The notes under the pieces: model-generated
What the model saw: only the letters and a program-made list of their open reading frames with translations
Database searches by the model: none
What the model was told of the DNA's origin: nothing
Part shown: positions 52,378-61,065 of the stretch, piece after piece
Layout of the letters: the number at the start of each line of letters is the position of its first letter
Numbering within the stretch: the first letter of the stretch is position 1
Made by a program: the position numbers and the translations under genes
From: WTKD01 sp965243525
GTDB lineage: Bacteria > Spirochaetota > Spirochaetia > WTKD01
Direction of reading: 5' to 3'
DNA: 64,000 nucleotides
NCBI GenBank assembly: GCA_965243525.1
Contig: OZ251568.1
Coordinates: 1,054,001 to 1,118,000, forward strand

Positions 52378-53805
52378 CTAATAGGCTTTTCCAATTACCA
52401 CGAGGTGCTTTGCAGGATTTCCACTGATGATGCATTGTTGTTCTGTGACATCTTCGTCAAGGATGACCCGAATTGTTGCCTTGGTATCTTTTTTTAATTT
52501 CTTTTCAGATGCCGGATCACCATCCCAGGGAATAACACAAAAACCCGGAAGTTCCTTTGTATATTGCTCTTTTATTTCTTCGTAATTGTCACAATAGTGG
52601 GTGTTCGTTTCAGTAAATGCAGTATGTCGTGCCAAAAGAGCCGATTGAATGGTATCAAGGAGTGTGGGAATGATTTGCGATATTGTATTTCGTGGAATTG
52701 TTTGCTTTTCACCAGTATCTCTTCGCGTGAGAATGCAAACATCTTTTGCGATATCCCGAGGGCCAATCTCAAGACGGAGGGGGATGCCGCGTAGTTCTGC
52801 TTCGGCAAAACGCCATCCAGGAGAATGCGTATCATCATCGTCAAGTTCACAACGAACAATTTTTGATAATTCTCGACAGATATCCTTTGCATACGAAATA
52901 ACTGTTTCTTTTGATTCAGATCTAAAAATTGGTTGCACAAGCACTTGGACAGGAGCAAGCTTGGGAGGGAGTATAAGCCCCTTGTCATCTGAATGTGTCA
53001 TGATCAAGGCTCCAATCAATCGCGTTGAGACCCCCCAAGAAGTGGCCCAAACGTATTCCTGCTTGCCATCCTCTGATTGAAATTGCACATCAAACGCGCG
53101 GGAAAAATTTTGACCAAGAAAATGAGACGTTCCCGCCTGAATCACCTTTCCATCCTGCATCAAAGCCTCAATGGAATACGTATCAATTGCTCCACCAAAA
53201 CGTTCAGCATCGCTTTTCCGTCCACCAACACAGTGCATCGCCATATAATCTCGAGCAAATCGTTGATAAATCGAAAAAATAAGCTTGGTCTCGTCGACAG
53301 CTTCTTGTTCTGTTGCGTGTGCAGTGTGCCCTTCTTGCCACAAGAATTCAGTTGTTCGCAAAAATAATCGAGTGCGCTTTTCCCATCGCATAACGTTTGC
53401 CCATTGATTCAGAAGCAGGGGGAGATCACGGTGGGATTGTATCCACTGTTTGTACATACTCCAGATAACTGTTTCAGAAGTTGGACGAATGACATAAGGA
53501 TGTTCAAGTTTTTCTCCCCCGCCATGGGTGACAACTGCAAGTTCAGGAGCAAACCCTTCAATGTGGTCAGCTTCGCGCTGGATGTATTCTTCGGGAATAA
53601 GCAAGGGAAAATACGCATTTTCATGGTTGGATTCTTTGAACATGCTGTCGAGGTTGCGTTGAATTGCCTCCCAGAGTGCAAATCCTCGAGGACGAATGAC
53701 CATACAGCCACGAACTGGAGCATAGTCAGCGAGTTTTGCATTGAGAATGATATCGCCATACCAGCTTGAAAAATTTGTTTTGCGAGGTGTTATTGTATTT
53801 GCCAT
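52378..53805 (-). CDS. proS: Prolyl-tRNA synthetase (archaeal/eukaryotic-like short type)
   Basis: Charges tRNA-Pro. 475 residues, the class without the editing insertion between motifs 2 and 3. Motif 1 region VRGCMVIRPRGFALWEAIQR, YVIRPTSETVIW, motif 2 RWEKRTRLFLRTTEFLWQEG, and a C-terminal anticodon-binding domain with an extra zinc-less tail. Spirochaetes are known to use this type. Confidence 0.96.
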   Translation of the reverse strand: MANTITPRKTNFSSWYGDIILNAKLADYAPVRGCMVIRPRGFALWEAIQRNLDSMFKESNHENAYFPLLIPEEYIQREADHIEGFAPELAVVTHGGGEKLEHPYVIRPTSETVIWSMYKQWIQSHRDLPLLLNQWANVMRWEKRTRLFLRTTEFLWQEGHTAHATEQEAVDETKLIFSIYQRFARDYMAMHCVGGRKSDAERFGGAIDTYSIEALMQDGKVIQAGTSHFLGQNFSRAFDVQFQSEDGKQEYVWATSWGVSTRLIGALIMTHSDDKGLILPPKLAPVQVLVQPIFRSESKETVISYAKDICRELSKIVRCELDDDDTHSPGWRFAEAELRGIPLRLEIGPRDIAKDVCILTRRDTGEKQTIPRNTISQIIPTLLDTIQSALLARHTAFTETNTHYCDNYEEIKEQYTKELPGFCVIPWDGDPASEKKLKKDTKATIRVILDEDVTEQQCIISGNPAKHLVVIGKAY

Positions 53806-53814
53806 GTAGTTAGT

Positions 53815-54501
53815 TTAGCGAACAACGAGGGTTTCCACCATATAACGTATTGATATACCGTCGTCTTTTCGTTCATGCATAGCAATTAAAAAGACAAGCG
53901 AACGCTCATCAGGGGAAAGAATAATTTGCTGCAGAGAGTATTTCTCAATATTGTCACGGTATCGATCTGGTGCACCAACCATAAAGAAACGCCTCCCTTC
54001 TGTTGGGTGCATCGCAGTGAGCTCGAGTGAGAAACTACTGCTTATAGCACTGGATGCATTTCTCTGCGTGTTCTGGTTGAGGACAACGGTGTACATGGTA
54101 TCGCTGATAAAATCACGAAATCGAACGAGTGAATCTTGATTTTCCACCAATGAGATGTAGATAATACGCCCCGTTTTAACATGGTTTATGTCGTAGCGAT
54201 CGTTCAGATCTGTGTTCTCGTTGAGAATTGTCAGCAAGGCGCCGAACCCATGTTGTCCGATGGGAAATGGTCCATCAAATTCTTTATAAAAATATCCGTT
54301 TGGAACGTAGTTATTTTTGGAAATATCAACGACGATGATTTCTGCAAAGATGTCATCTGCCTTGTGTCCATATTGTGAAAACATAAAATACTGAGAGTCT
54401 TCTGAAAACCCCAGGTTTGCAAATTCGGAAAGGTCATTTGCGTATATGGACATTGAGATGGATAGGATGAAAAACAGTACTATCCTAAATAATTGCTTCA
54501 T
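53815..54501 (-). CDS. DUF2259-type predicted secreted protein
   Basis: 228 residues from ATG 54501, chosen since it gives a clean signal peptide (MKQLFRIVLFFILSISMSIYA). It resembles the DUF2259 family of predicted secreted proteins known from treponemes: FANLGFSEDSQYFMFSQYG at the N-terminus of the mature part. Beta-rich. Function unknown. Ten nt before proS; whether co-transcribed is unclear. Confidence 0.75.
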   Translation of the reverse strand: MKQLFRIVLFFILSISMSIYANDLSEFANLGFSEDSQYFMFSQYGHKADDIFAEIIVVDISKNNYVPNGYFYKEFDGPFPIGQHGFGALLTILNENTDLNDRYDINHVKTGRIIYISLVENQDSLVRFRDFISDTMYTVVLNQNTQRNASSAISSSFSLELTAMHPTEGRRFFMVGAPDRYRDNIEKYSLQQIILSPDERSLVFLIAMHERKDDGISIRYMVETLVVR

Positions 54502-54573
54502 ACCTACTATACATTTCGTTTTTTTTGATGGAAAATGTAGCATTTTTTAAATGAATGCCGTATATTTTGGCAT

Positions 54574-55395
54574 ATGCGGCAAATGATTTTTGTTGTTTTA
54601 TCCGGAATAGCGCTTGTTTTAGCGTTCTTTGCTCTTTTTGTGACTGGGGCGCACGGAGTGCTTCGTGGCATCGATCATCATGGATGGATGAACATCCTTT
54701 CTTCGGAGTTTCCAGCCACAATGAAAACCGCAAATTTGCAAATAATACTGTCCTTTGCTGCGGTCATGTGCCTGGTGACAAGTGCAGGCATTTTGTGGTG
54801 GCGTATGCGAAGCTTTGCGAACCCAGAAATCTATTTCGCATACTTGTTTTTTGTGACCGCCGTCTCAGAGTTAGTTCCACAATGGCTGTGGGGAGCGGTT
54901 GACCGTGAAGTTGTCTATAGCACGATCATATTCATAACCCGCATCTATCTGTTTGGAAGTTTCTTTTCGGTAACTGCATTATTGTTGTTTGGGGTCTATC
55001 CCCCGCAGGTGAAAACCACAACCTATCGATCATTTTCACTGGTAGTGATGATTATTACCGGTGTTTTTGTAACGGTCATTCCCATAGATATTACGCGTAT
55101 TGATGGGAGCATTATGGATAGCGTCAGCGAAGTATTTCTTCTTCGCATCGTGTATGGAGTGCTTCTTGGATTTTGTGTTTTGACTGGAATTTTTAACTGG
55201 AGACATCGGAGCACCTTGGTTAATTTGATCTATCTATTTTTCATGGTGAACAAAGCCGGACTTCACCTGTTGCTGGGAAGCGATTCACGATTGTTCTTTT
55301 GTGGATTGTTTTTTTTGATGGGACTTGGGAGTATTTTTCTAACAGCGTTAAACGCATTCCCAAGCAAAATTTCTCTAGCAACCAAGCAGGGTTAA
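54574..55395 (+). CDS. Membrane protein of unknown function (about eight helices)
   Basis: 273 residues with eight hydrophobic segments (about 4-26, 55-76, 86-107, 115-139, 152-172, 187-209, 215-236, 241-263). I do not recognise a family. Divergent from the DUF2259 gene with only 72 nt between the starts. Weak ribosome site; ATG 54574 or 54583. Confidence 0.75.
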   Translation: MRQMIFVVLSGIALVLAFFALFVTGAHGVLRGIDHHGWMNILSSEFPATMKTANLQIILSFAAVMCLVTSAGILWWRMRSFANPEIYFAYLFFVTAVSELVPQWLWGAVDREVVYSTIIFITRIYLFGSFFSVTALLLFGVYPPQVKTTTYRSFSLVVMIITGVFVTVIPIDITRIDGSIMDSVSEVFLLRIVYGVLLGFCVLTGIFNWRHRSTLVNLIYLFFMVNKAGLHLLLGSDSRLFFCGLFFLMGLGSIFLTALNAFPSKISLATKQG

Positions 55396-55440
55396 TTGCG
55401 TCATTGCTTTTGTCCTAAGCGAAAAATCATCCTATGTAGA

Positions 55441-56019
55441 TCAGATATAGGTCCCAATTATTTCGAGAGAGATGGCAGTGCAGGTTGGCACGAGGATGTT
55501 GTCAAGATCACGAACGGGAGTGCTTTCAGCAAGGGTGGCTATACCGGCAACAAGGACAGCGATCCAAGGATCATTTCCAAGAAACATGAGCATGCCAGCG
55601 ACGGCGAGAAAACAACTCAGACTCCCTTCCCAGCTTTTATGGCCATAGGGGAGCCGGTGTTTTCCAAAGCGTACTCCGATAACACTTGAAATGGAATCTC
55701 CAAAAGCTAGGCTGAAAATAGCAGCTGTGGCAATAGTTGATGAAAAAAAATACAATACAATGCTTACCCCGAGAGCGAGGCTAAGGGGGCCGAGTATAAA
55801 AAAACGGTGTGACTGATTGCGATCCGCAAGATCGATGACCGAATACACATGCGGATAGCGGAGATGGCTTAATTCACTAATAGTGTATAAGAACGAAAGA
55901 GTGCAGAGAAGCACAAGGGTTTTCGGAACGCCGAAGAGGTGCGCAATCCATGGAATTAATGCAGCACAACAGTGAATTATATTGCGAAAAAATTCGATGA
56001 TGTTTCGGTGGGTGTACAT
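55441..56019 (-). CDS. Dolichol/phytol kinase-like CTP transferase family membrane protein
   Basis: 192 residues, about six helices. It belongs to the cytidylyltransferase-like membrane kinase group (SEC59, DGK1, phytol kinase): signature AFGDSISSVIGVRFGKHRLP then KSWEGS (about residues 111-137), in which the Asp and Lys bind CTP and lipid. Likely phosphorylates a polyprenol or diacylglycerol with CTP. Convergent with the gene before it. Confidence 0.85.
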   Translation of the reverse strand: MYTHRNIIEFFRNIIHCCAALIPWIAHLFGVPKTLVLLCTLSFLYTISELSHLRYPHVYSVIDLADRNQSHRFFILGPLSLALGVSIVLYFFSSTIATAAIFSLAFGDSISSVIGVRFGKHRLPYGHKSWEGSLSCFLAVAGMLMFLGNDPWIAVLVAGIATLAESTPVRDLDNILVPTCTAISLEIIGTYI

Positions 56020-56085
56020 TAGACAGAATTACTATTTATGGTATTATGACTATAACAATTTTTGGGGATGCCCGAAGGAGATAAA

Positions 56086-57459
56086 ATGAAAATTAAGTTA
56101 CAGAGGATAATTTGTTTAATTCCTATATTATTCATAGTGGCATGTCAATCAGAGGCAAGAGTTGCTGACCTTTCTGATCAAATGGTAACACCTGAGTCTG
56201 AAGCAGGTGAAGAGGCAGCGGTAATCGCAGCAGAAGAGCTGGATATAGATGAATTGCCTGTGTATGAACCGGAAGCTGAGCCAATAGAAGAGAGTTATGA
56301 ACAACCAAGCTCCGATGCGATTGCTTTGTTTATTGAACAAATGAGCCTTGATGAAAAAATAGGGCAACTTTTTATGCCTTCGATTACGCTTGGTGGAAAA
56401 TGGATTACATCGTATACAAGGGCCTATGCACGAGAACTCGCTGCTGTTAAGCCCGGGGGACTTATTGTCTATCGAAATAATATTGAATCGAGCGAGCAGC
56501 TCAGACAACTCCTTGATGACATCCAACGCGATGTGGCGATTCCGTTAATCATATCTATTGATTATGAAGGCGGAAGAGTAAATCGATTGCGTGGTATTGA
56601 TGATCCCTTGCTTAAGAATTTTCCTTCTCCTGCTGTATTAGCCACCTTGGAAGATCTTGATTTTATTGAAGAATTAGCAGAGTACAGCGGAAAGCAATTG
56701 CGTTCTTTGGGCATCACCATGAATTTAGCACCCTTGGCCGATGTTTTGACAAACGAGGATAATATCTCAATTGGTGATCGTTCATATGGAAATAATCCAC
56801 GTACTGTTGGTAACATTGTAGACGCCTACGTAAGAGGGCTGCAGTCTGCAAATGTCAGTGCAGTGGTGAAACATTTTCCTGGTCAAGGGAGCGCAAAAAC
56901 CGATAGTCATTTTTTGGTTACCATTAGCGAGCATGATGGCGATGCGTTGCGACAAGATGTCATTCCGTTTTTAGCTGGCATCAATGCAGGGGTCGATGCG
57001 TTTATGACTTCTCATGTCATTTATCCAAATATCTACAACGATGAATTGCCGGCGAGTTTGTCGAAATTCTATATCCATGATTTGTTGCGCAGTCGAATGG
57101 ATTACAATGGATTGGTTATCACCGATTCTTTGAGTATGCGTGGGGTCATCGATGCTGTTCCCAATGAAGATTTGGCGGTGCTTGCTGTGAACGCTGGAAA
57201 CGATTTTATGCTAAAACCAAAGGACCTTCGAGTATCAATCGCGCAGATAAAAGAAGGGGTTAGAGATCAACGCATTAATGAACAGAGCATCGATAGCTCG
57301 ATTCGACGTATTCTTCTGACCAAGATAAAACGTGGATTGATTGAAATTACTGAAGATGGATTGACTTCTTTGTATAGAACGCCAACAAACGACTACATTG
57401 GTTCAGCTGAAAGTGAACGCCTATACAAAGAGCTTGTCGATAGGCTTGCCGGAGAGTAG
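56086..57459 (+). CDS. Lipoprotein glycoside hydrolase family 3 (NagZ-like)
   Basis: 457 residues from ATG 56086 (GGAG box; upstream in-frame start not supported). Lipobox FIVAC with Cys 20, an acidic Glu/Pro-rich tether to about residue 85, then a GH3 domain: QMSLDEKIGQLFMP, ISIDYEGGRVNRL, KHFPGQGSAKTDSH (catalytic His of NagZ type) and nucleophile Asp in ITDSLSMRGV. Likely a beta-N-acetylglucosaminidase acting on peptidoglycan fragments, membrane anchored rather than cytoplasmic as in E. coli. Confidence 0.92.
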   Translation: MKIKLQRIICLIPILFIVACQSEARVADLSDQMVTPESEAGEEAAVIAAEELDIDELPVYEPEAEPIEESYEQPSSDAIALFIEQMSLDEKIGQLFMPSITLGGKWITSYTRAYARELAAVKPGGLIVYRNNIESSEQLRQLLDDIQRDVAIPLIISIDYEGGRVNRLRGIDDPLLKNFPSPAVLATLEDLDFIEELAEYSGKQLRSLGITMNLAPLADVLTNEDNISIGDRSYGNNPRTVGNIVDAYVRGLQSANVSAVVKHFPGQGSAKTDSHFLVTISEHDGDALRQDVIPFLAGINAGVDAFMTSHVIYPNIYNDELPASLSKFYIHDLLRSRMDYNGLVITDSLSMRGVIDAVPNEDLAVLAVNAGNDFMLKPKDLRVSIAQIKEGVRDQRINEQSIDSSIRRILLTKIKRGLIEITEDGLTSLYRTPTNDYIGSAESERLYKELVDRLAGE

Positions 57460-57472
57460 TTTTATACGTTTC

Positions 57473-57501
57473 AAAAAGCGGTATATCTTATGCCGCTTTT
57501 T
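57473..57501. terminator. Bidirectional intrinsic terminator
   Basis: AAAAA, an 8-bp stem GCGGTATA/TATGCCGC with a TCT loop and one wobble pair, then TTTTT. It lies between the convergent GH3 and DUF1697 genes, 14 nt after the GH3 stop. Confidence 0.85.
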
Positions 57502-57552
57502 GCGCAATCCACGAAAAAGTGTTTCTCGTATTCCAGGATGTGTGAGATTAGT

Positions 57553-58089
57553 TTAACAAAACATGGTCTGCGCAATTTCTTGCAATGCCACCACGGTGTT
57601 CCAGTTTCGTGTCGTCGCCGATTGTCCGGTGATGCGTTCGACAAGCGTATTGCTAAATTTTGAAGTACTTGGTGTTTTTCCGGCGTAATAGAGAAAATTA
57701 CGATAGCTTGCTATCGATTCTTCTGCACAAAGATAATCATTGATTTGTGAATGTTGGGTTTCGGTGAGTGGAGACGTCAAAAAACTAACATAGGGCATGG
57801 GGTCTTGTGCGAAGGGCAGATGCTCTATGAGATCAAGCCATTGGTGTGGAGTATAGCCAAAGATGGCCACGGGTGCAGAAAATTTTTCTGCAAGCAAGAC
57901 AGATAAGCGGTTAATAAGATCGTCTTGTGAAGCATGGATAGCACAGATGTTCCCGCTTTGCACGTACGTAACACAGTGATTACATCCGGCATCCATACAC
58001 ATACTGTGCAATTCTTTCATAGATATACGTTTTTTTCGCGCTACGTTGATACCCCGTAAGAGAAGAATGATTATGGACGGCCCATGCAT
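57553..58089 (-). CDS. DUF1697 family protein
   Basis: 178 residues. Matches DUF1697: ILLLRGINVARKKRISMKEL at the start, VTYVQSGNICAIHASQDDL, and the closing FSNTLVERITGQSATTRNWN with TRNW conserved. Cytoplasmic, function unknown. Single gene. Confidence 0.92.
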   Translation of the reverse strand: MHGPSIIILLLRGINVARKKRISMKELHSMCMDAGCNHCVTYVQSGNICAIHASQDDLINRLSVLLAEKFSAPVAIFGYTPHQWLDLIEHLPFAQDPMPYVSFLTSPLTETQHSQINDYLCAEESIASYRNFLYYAGKTPSTSKFSNTLVERITGQSATTRNWNTVVALQEIAQTMFC

Positions 58090-58229
58090 AACTTAGTCAG
58101 TTCAGTATAGTGTAAAGGAAGATCTAGATAAAGCATCGATGAATAGATGAGGTTTCTTGGTGAAAAATAGCGCATTCAGAGATTTACTATTTTTTAAAGC
58201 ATATTTAATTATTTATTAAGTATATTTTC

Positions 58230-58259
58230 TTGCATTCAATACTGAATATATGATATAGA
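58230..58259 (+). promoter_or_regulatory. Promoter of the HAD phosphatase gene
   Basis: TTGCAT (58230-58235), 18-nt spacer, TATAGA (58254-58259), about 30 nt before the start. The 200-nt gap upstream of the gene is very AT-rich and shows nothing else. Confidence 0.45.
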
Positions 58260-58289
58260 TAGGGTATTATTTTGGAGATCGACGAAACC

Positions 58290-59174
58290 ATGAATGCACA
58301 ACATTTCAAGCAAAAAAGAACAGAGCTAGTTGAAAAAAAACATATTACCCAAGAAAAAAAACGAACCATTGTTTTTGCCTATGATTTTGATGGAACGCTT
58401 GCTCGAGGAAATATACAAGAAAATTCGTTTATTCCCAAAATAGGGATGTCTCCAGAAGATTTCTGGCAGGCTGCCAGGGAATTAGGGCAACGCCATCGGA
58501 TGGACGGCATTCTTGCCTATATGTGGTATACTCTTATGCAGGCAAAAGAGCATGATATTCCAGTAACACAGAGTGAATTGTATGGATGTGGGCGAAAGGC
58601 GCAACTGTTTGCTGGGGTGAATCAATGGTTTGCAAGAATCAATAATTTTGCCAACCAATATGATTACAGAATTGAACATATCATTATTTCTTGTGGTCAA
58701 CATGAAATGATTGCGGGTTGTCCGATTGCACATTATTTTGAACATATTTTTGCGTCATCCTTTGCATACGATGAATCTGGGCACGCAGTTTGGCCTGCTC
58801 TTGTGGTGAATCACACAAACAAGGTGCAATTTTTGTTTCGCATCAATAAATATGCGCTTGATGTCTCCGATGACACTGATTTAAATGCAATACTTCCTCC
58901 TGAATGTCGGCCAATACCGTTCTCGCGTATGATTTATATAGGAGATGGGAGCACTGATGTTCCTGCAATGAAGATGCTGAACTATCAAGGGGGGCATTCG
59001 ATCGCAGTCTATGATCCGAAGGACAAAGATGCAAAAAAGAATGCCATTGAACTATACAAGAGTCATCGGGCTTCCTATATTGCTCCTGCTGATTACAGAA
59101 AGGGAGCGAGGCTGGAAGCAATCTGTCACGCATTGATACAGTATCTCGCGCTACAAACCGATGAATATGAGTAA
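58290..59174 (+). CDS. HAD-family phosphatase
   Basis: 294 residues from ATG 58290. HAD motif I VFAYDFDGTLARGN (nucleophile Asp, second Asp acid/base), motif II Ser in IIISCGQHEM, motif IV IGDGSTDVPAMKML. The cap between motifs I and II is helical. Substrate not predictable; members are often small-molecule phosphatases such as phosphoserine phosphatase-like enzymes. Single gene. Confidence 0.87.
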   Translation: MNAQHFKQKRTELVEKKHITQEKKRTIVFAYDFDGTLARGNIQENSFIPKIGMSPEDFWQAARELGQRHRMDGILAYMWYTLMQAKEHDIPVTQSELYGCGRKAQLFAGVNQWFARINNFANQYDYRIEHIIISCGQHEMIAGCPIAHYFEHIFASSFAYDESGHAVWPALVVNHTNKVQFLFRINKYALDVSDDTDLNAILPPECRPIPFSRMIYIGDGSTDVPAMKMLNYQGGHSIAVYDPKDKDAKKNAIELYKSHRASYIAPADYRKGARLEAICHALIQYLALQTDEYE

Positions 59175-59204
59175 TTTCCCCTAATTTAAAGCATCGTCAT
59201 CTTG

Positions 59205-60413
59205 TTAAGAGCCCCGCAATGCATCGGCTATTGTCTGTGCCAGATTTTCCAAGAGCAAAATATAATGATCGTCAGACATGGGAATGTGTAATCCTAGGGG
59301 ATCGATGGATACGGTGTTGAGGCCTGCCTGATCGGCGATTTTTTGCACCGAGATTGGTGGAAATTGTGTTTCAACAAACAGCACTTTGACTGCATCAGCA
59401 CGAATACGAGTGATAAGCTCAATAAAACGTATACCGGAGAGCGTTTCAATTTGTTCCTCAAATAATGCGCCAGAACTCGTGAGATCAAACGCCGATTCAA
59501 AGTATTGAAGTGTATCGTGCACTGCAAGCAAGGAGGCACCGTGCATCGATTGAAGTGTGTTGTGAATGCGTGTTTCTGCTCCGTGTAGTTTTTCAAGAAA
59601 GCCTTGTAGATTTTGTTCAATTAGCTCTGCCTGTGCTGGGTATAGTTCTATCAGGTGATGGGCGATTTCCTGTGCCAATAGCTCTCCATTATGCGGATCA
59701 AGCCATATATGGTAGTCGATCGTGTTTCCCGCTGTGGATGCTTGAAGTTCGTGCTTTTCATGATCCTCATGCTCTCCATGCTCGTCGTGATCCTCATGCT
59801 CGTCGTGATCCTCATGCTCGTCGTGATCCTCATGCTCGTCGTGATCCTCATGTTCTTCATGACCCTCATGTTCGTCGTTCTCTTCATGCTCGTCATGATC
59901 CTCGTGTTCTTCATAATTCTCGTGTTCCTCATGCTCTCCGTGCTCCTCGTGCTCTCCATGTTCGTCGTGATCCTCTTCTCTGTGATGGTGTGCGTCATGA
60001 GAAGTACGTGTAGAGTGAAGATGGAGATCATTTGTTTCTGAAAGAATGACGAGGTTCTGTGGAGGATGGTCAGATTCAAAAAGAGGAATCAAGGATCGCT
60101 CAAATGACGGATCAAGGATGAAGACCACATCTGCCTCTTGAATCAGAAGAGCATCAGAGGGCCGAGGAACAAATGTGTGCGGATCTCCCTTGATCAGCGA
60201 GGTTATCCTGTGCTGATCTCCTAGAAGTGCGTGAATGAGCCCCTCTAACGGGGGGATGCTTGTTACGATGTGATACGACGGTTCGAATCCTTCGTCGGCT
60301 GATGATTCCTGAACTGGTGACGCATACAGGGCCTCGCCAAAAAATACAGATATAAAAAACAGTGTATATACAACGGTGTGTAATAACATAATGAATGCAC
60401 GTGGCTTGTTCAT
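59205..60413 (-). CDS. znuA: Zinc ABC transporter binding protein with long His-rich loop
   Basis: Periplasmic metal-binding protein of the ZnuABC type. 402 residues, about 90 longer than usual because of a His/Glu/Asp repeat (59750-59990) with many HDEHED and HGEHE units. ATG 60413 (AGGAGAAGGA box) gives a signal peptide MNKPRAFIMLLHTVVYTLFF and on to ALYA. Metal ligands: His in GDPHTFVPRPSDALL, His in DYHIWLDPHNG, His in LLAVHDTLQYFE and Asp near DPLGLHIP. Monocistronic, divergent from zur-znuC-znuB. Confidence 0.95.
   Translation of the reverse strand: MNKPRAFIMLLHTVVYTLFFISVFFGEALYASPVQESSADEGFEPSYHIVTSIPPLEGLIHALLGDQHRITSLIKGDPHTFVPRPSDALLIQEADVVFILDPSFERSLIPLFESDHPPQNLVILSETNDLHLHSTRTSHDAHHHREEDHDEHGEHEEHGEHEEHENYEEHEDHDEHEENDEHEGHEEHEDHDEHEDHDEHEDHDEHEDHDEHGEHEDHEKHELQASTAGNTIDYHIWLDPHNGELLAQEIAHHLIELYPAQAELIEQNLQGFLEKLHGAETRIHNTLQSMHGASLLAVHDTLQYFESAFDLTSSGALFEEQIETLSGIRFIELITRIRADAVKVLFVETQFPPISVQKIADQAGLNTVSIDPLGLHIPMSDDHYILLLENLAQTIADALRGS
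59755..59990. repeat. Short tandem repeats encoding the ZnuA His-rich loop
   Basis: Degenerate 12-bp units (complement of TCCTCATGCTCGTCGTGA-like) in frame, encoding HEDHDE and HEEHGE units. Units such as 59785-59840 are identical, so copy number may vary. Coding repeat, not CRISPR. Confidence 0.8.
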
Positions 60414-60439
60414 GGTCCTTCTCCTGGGTATAATTGTAG

Positions 60440-60454
60440 TGTTATAATATAACA
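60440..60454. promoter_or_regulatory. Zur/Fur-type operator over the znuA promoter
   Basis: Perfect 7-1-7 inverted repeat TGTTATA-A-TATAACA, the classic arrangement for Fur-family proteins. On the znuA strand it overlaps a -10 (TATATT) whose -35 is TTGCAA (60470-60475) at 18 nt. Zur encoded next door would bind it with zinc to shut znuA off. Confidence 0.8.
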
Positions 60455-60504
60455 AATTCTAACGCTTCATTGCAAGTGAGCTGATTAGAAAGATAGAATT
60501 AAAC

Positions 60505-60516
60505 ATACATATGTAT
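60505..60516. promoter_or_regulatory. Second palindrome upstream of zur
   Basis: ATACATATGTAT, a 12-bp perfect palindrome about 46 nt before the zur start. Candidate second operator for the zur-znuC-znuB operon; it differs from the 60440 site, so weak. Confidence 0.35.
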
Positions 60517-60561
60517 TGTTGATTTTCACAAATTGTATCGGAACAAAGAGGGTACGCTATT

Positions 60562-61065
60562 ATGAACATGGATCGAGCAAAGAATAATTCTCCAGACAAG
60601 GCAAATCAAACTGTGCACGACCATTCGCTTTGTATTAGAGAGGCATTAGCAAGGGCAGAAAAGATTTGTTTTGATCGCAAAGTACAGTTAACCGTTTTAC
60701 GCAGGGCGGTTTTGGAGCTCATTTGGCAGGCGCATCAACCAATCAAGGCCTATGCGCTTTTGGCACAATTTAATCTCAGTATTGCTGCACACGAGCCTCC
60801 AAACATCTATCGTTCGCTTGATTTTTTGTATAAACAAGGTCTCATTCACAAGATACATTCACTGAGTGCCTATATTGGTTGTGCGCATCCTGAGGCTCAT
60901 GCACCCTGTGTCTTGTTTTACTGCAAGAAATGCAAGATAGTCACCGAATACTGCGATGCAGAGTTGTTAGCTGCGATAGAATTAGTGCATAATCGACACT
61001 TGTTTCAAGTTGATGCAGGGACGTGCGAATTTCTTGGCATCTGCGCGAGTTGTCAAACCACATGA
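60562..61065 (+). CDS. zur: Zinc uptake regulator, Fur family
   Basis: 167-residue metal-sensing repressor. N-terminal winged helix (QLTVLRRAVLELIWQ, PPNIYRSLDFLYKQGLIHKI), then the metal part with YIGCAHPEAHAPCVLFYC, the structural-zinc CxxC (CKKC) and a second CASC at the end. The context with znuA, znuC and znuB makes Zur the best assignment rather than Fur. ATGA overlap with znuC. Confidence 0.93.
   Translation: MNMDRAKNNSPDKANQTVHDHSLCIREALARAEKICFDRKVQLTVLRRAVLELIWQAHQPIKAYALLAQFNLSIAAHEPPNIYRSLDFLYKQGLIHKIHSLSAYIGCAHPEAHAPCVLFYCKKCKIVTEYCDAELLAAIELVHNRHLFQVDAGTCEFLGICASCQTT

Noticed and set aside
59755..59990. Repeats in the ZnuA gene as CRISPR or satellite
   Set aside because: They are in frame, no unique spacers, and encode the His-rich loop typical of zinc-binding proteins.
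60280..60293. GGTTCGAATCC, which looks like a tRNA T-loop
   Set aside because: It lies within znuA coding sequence and no acceptor, D or anticodon arms surround it.
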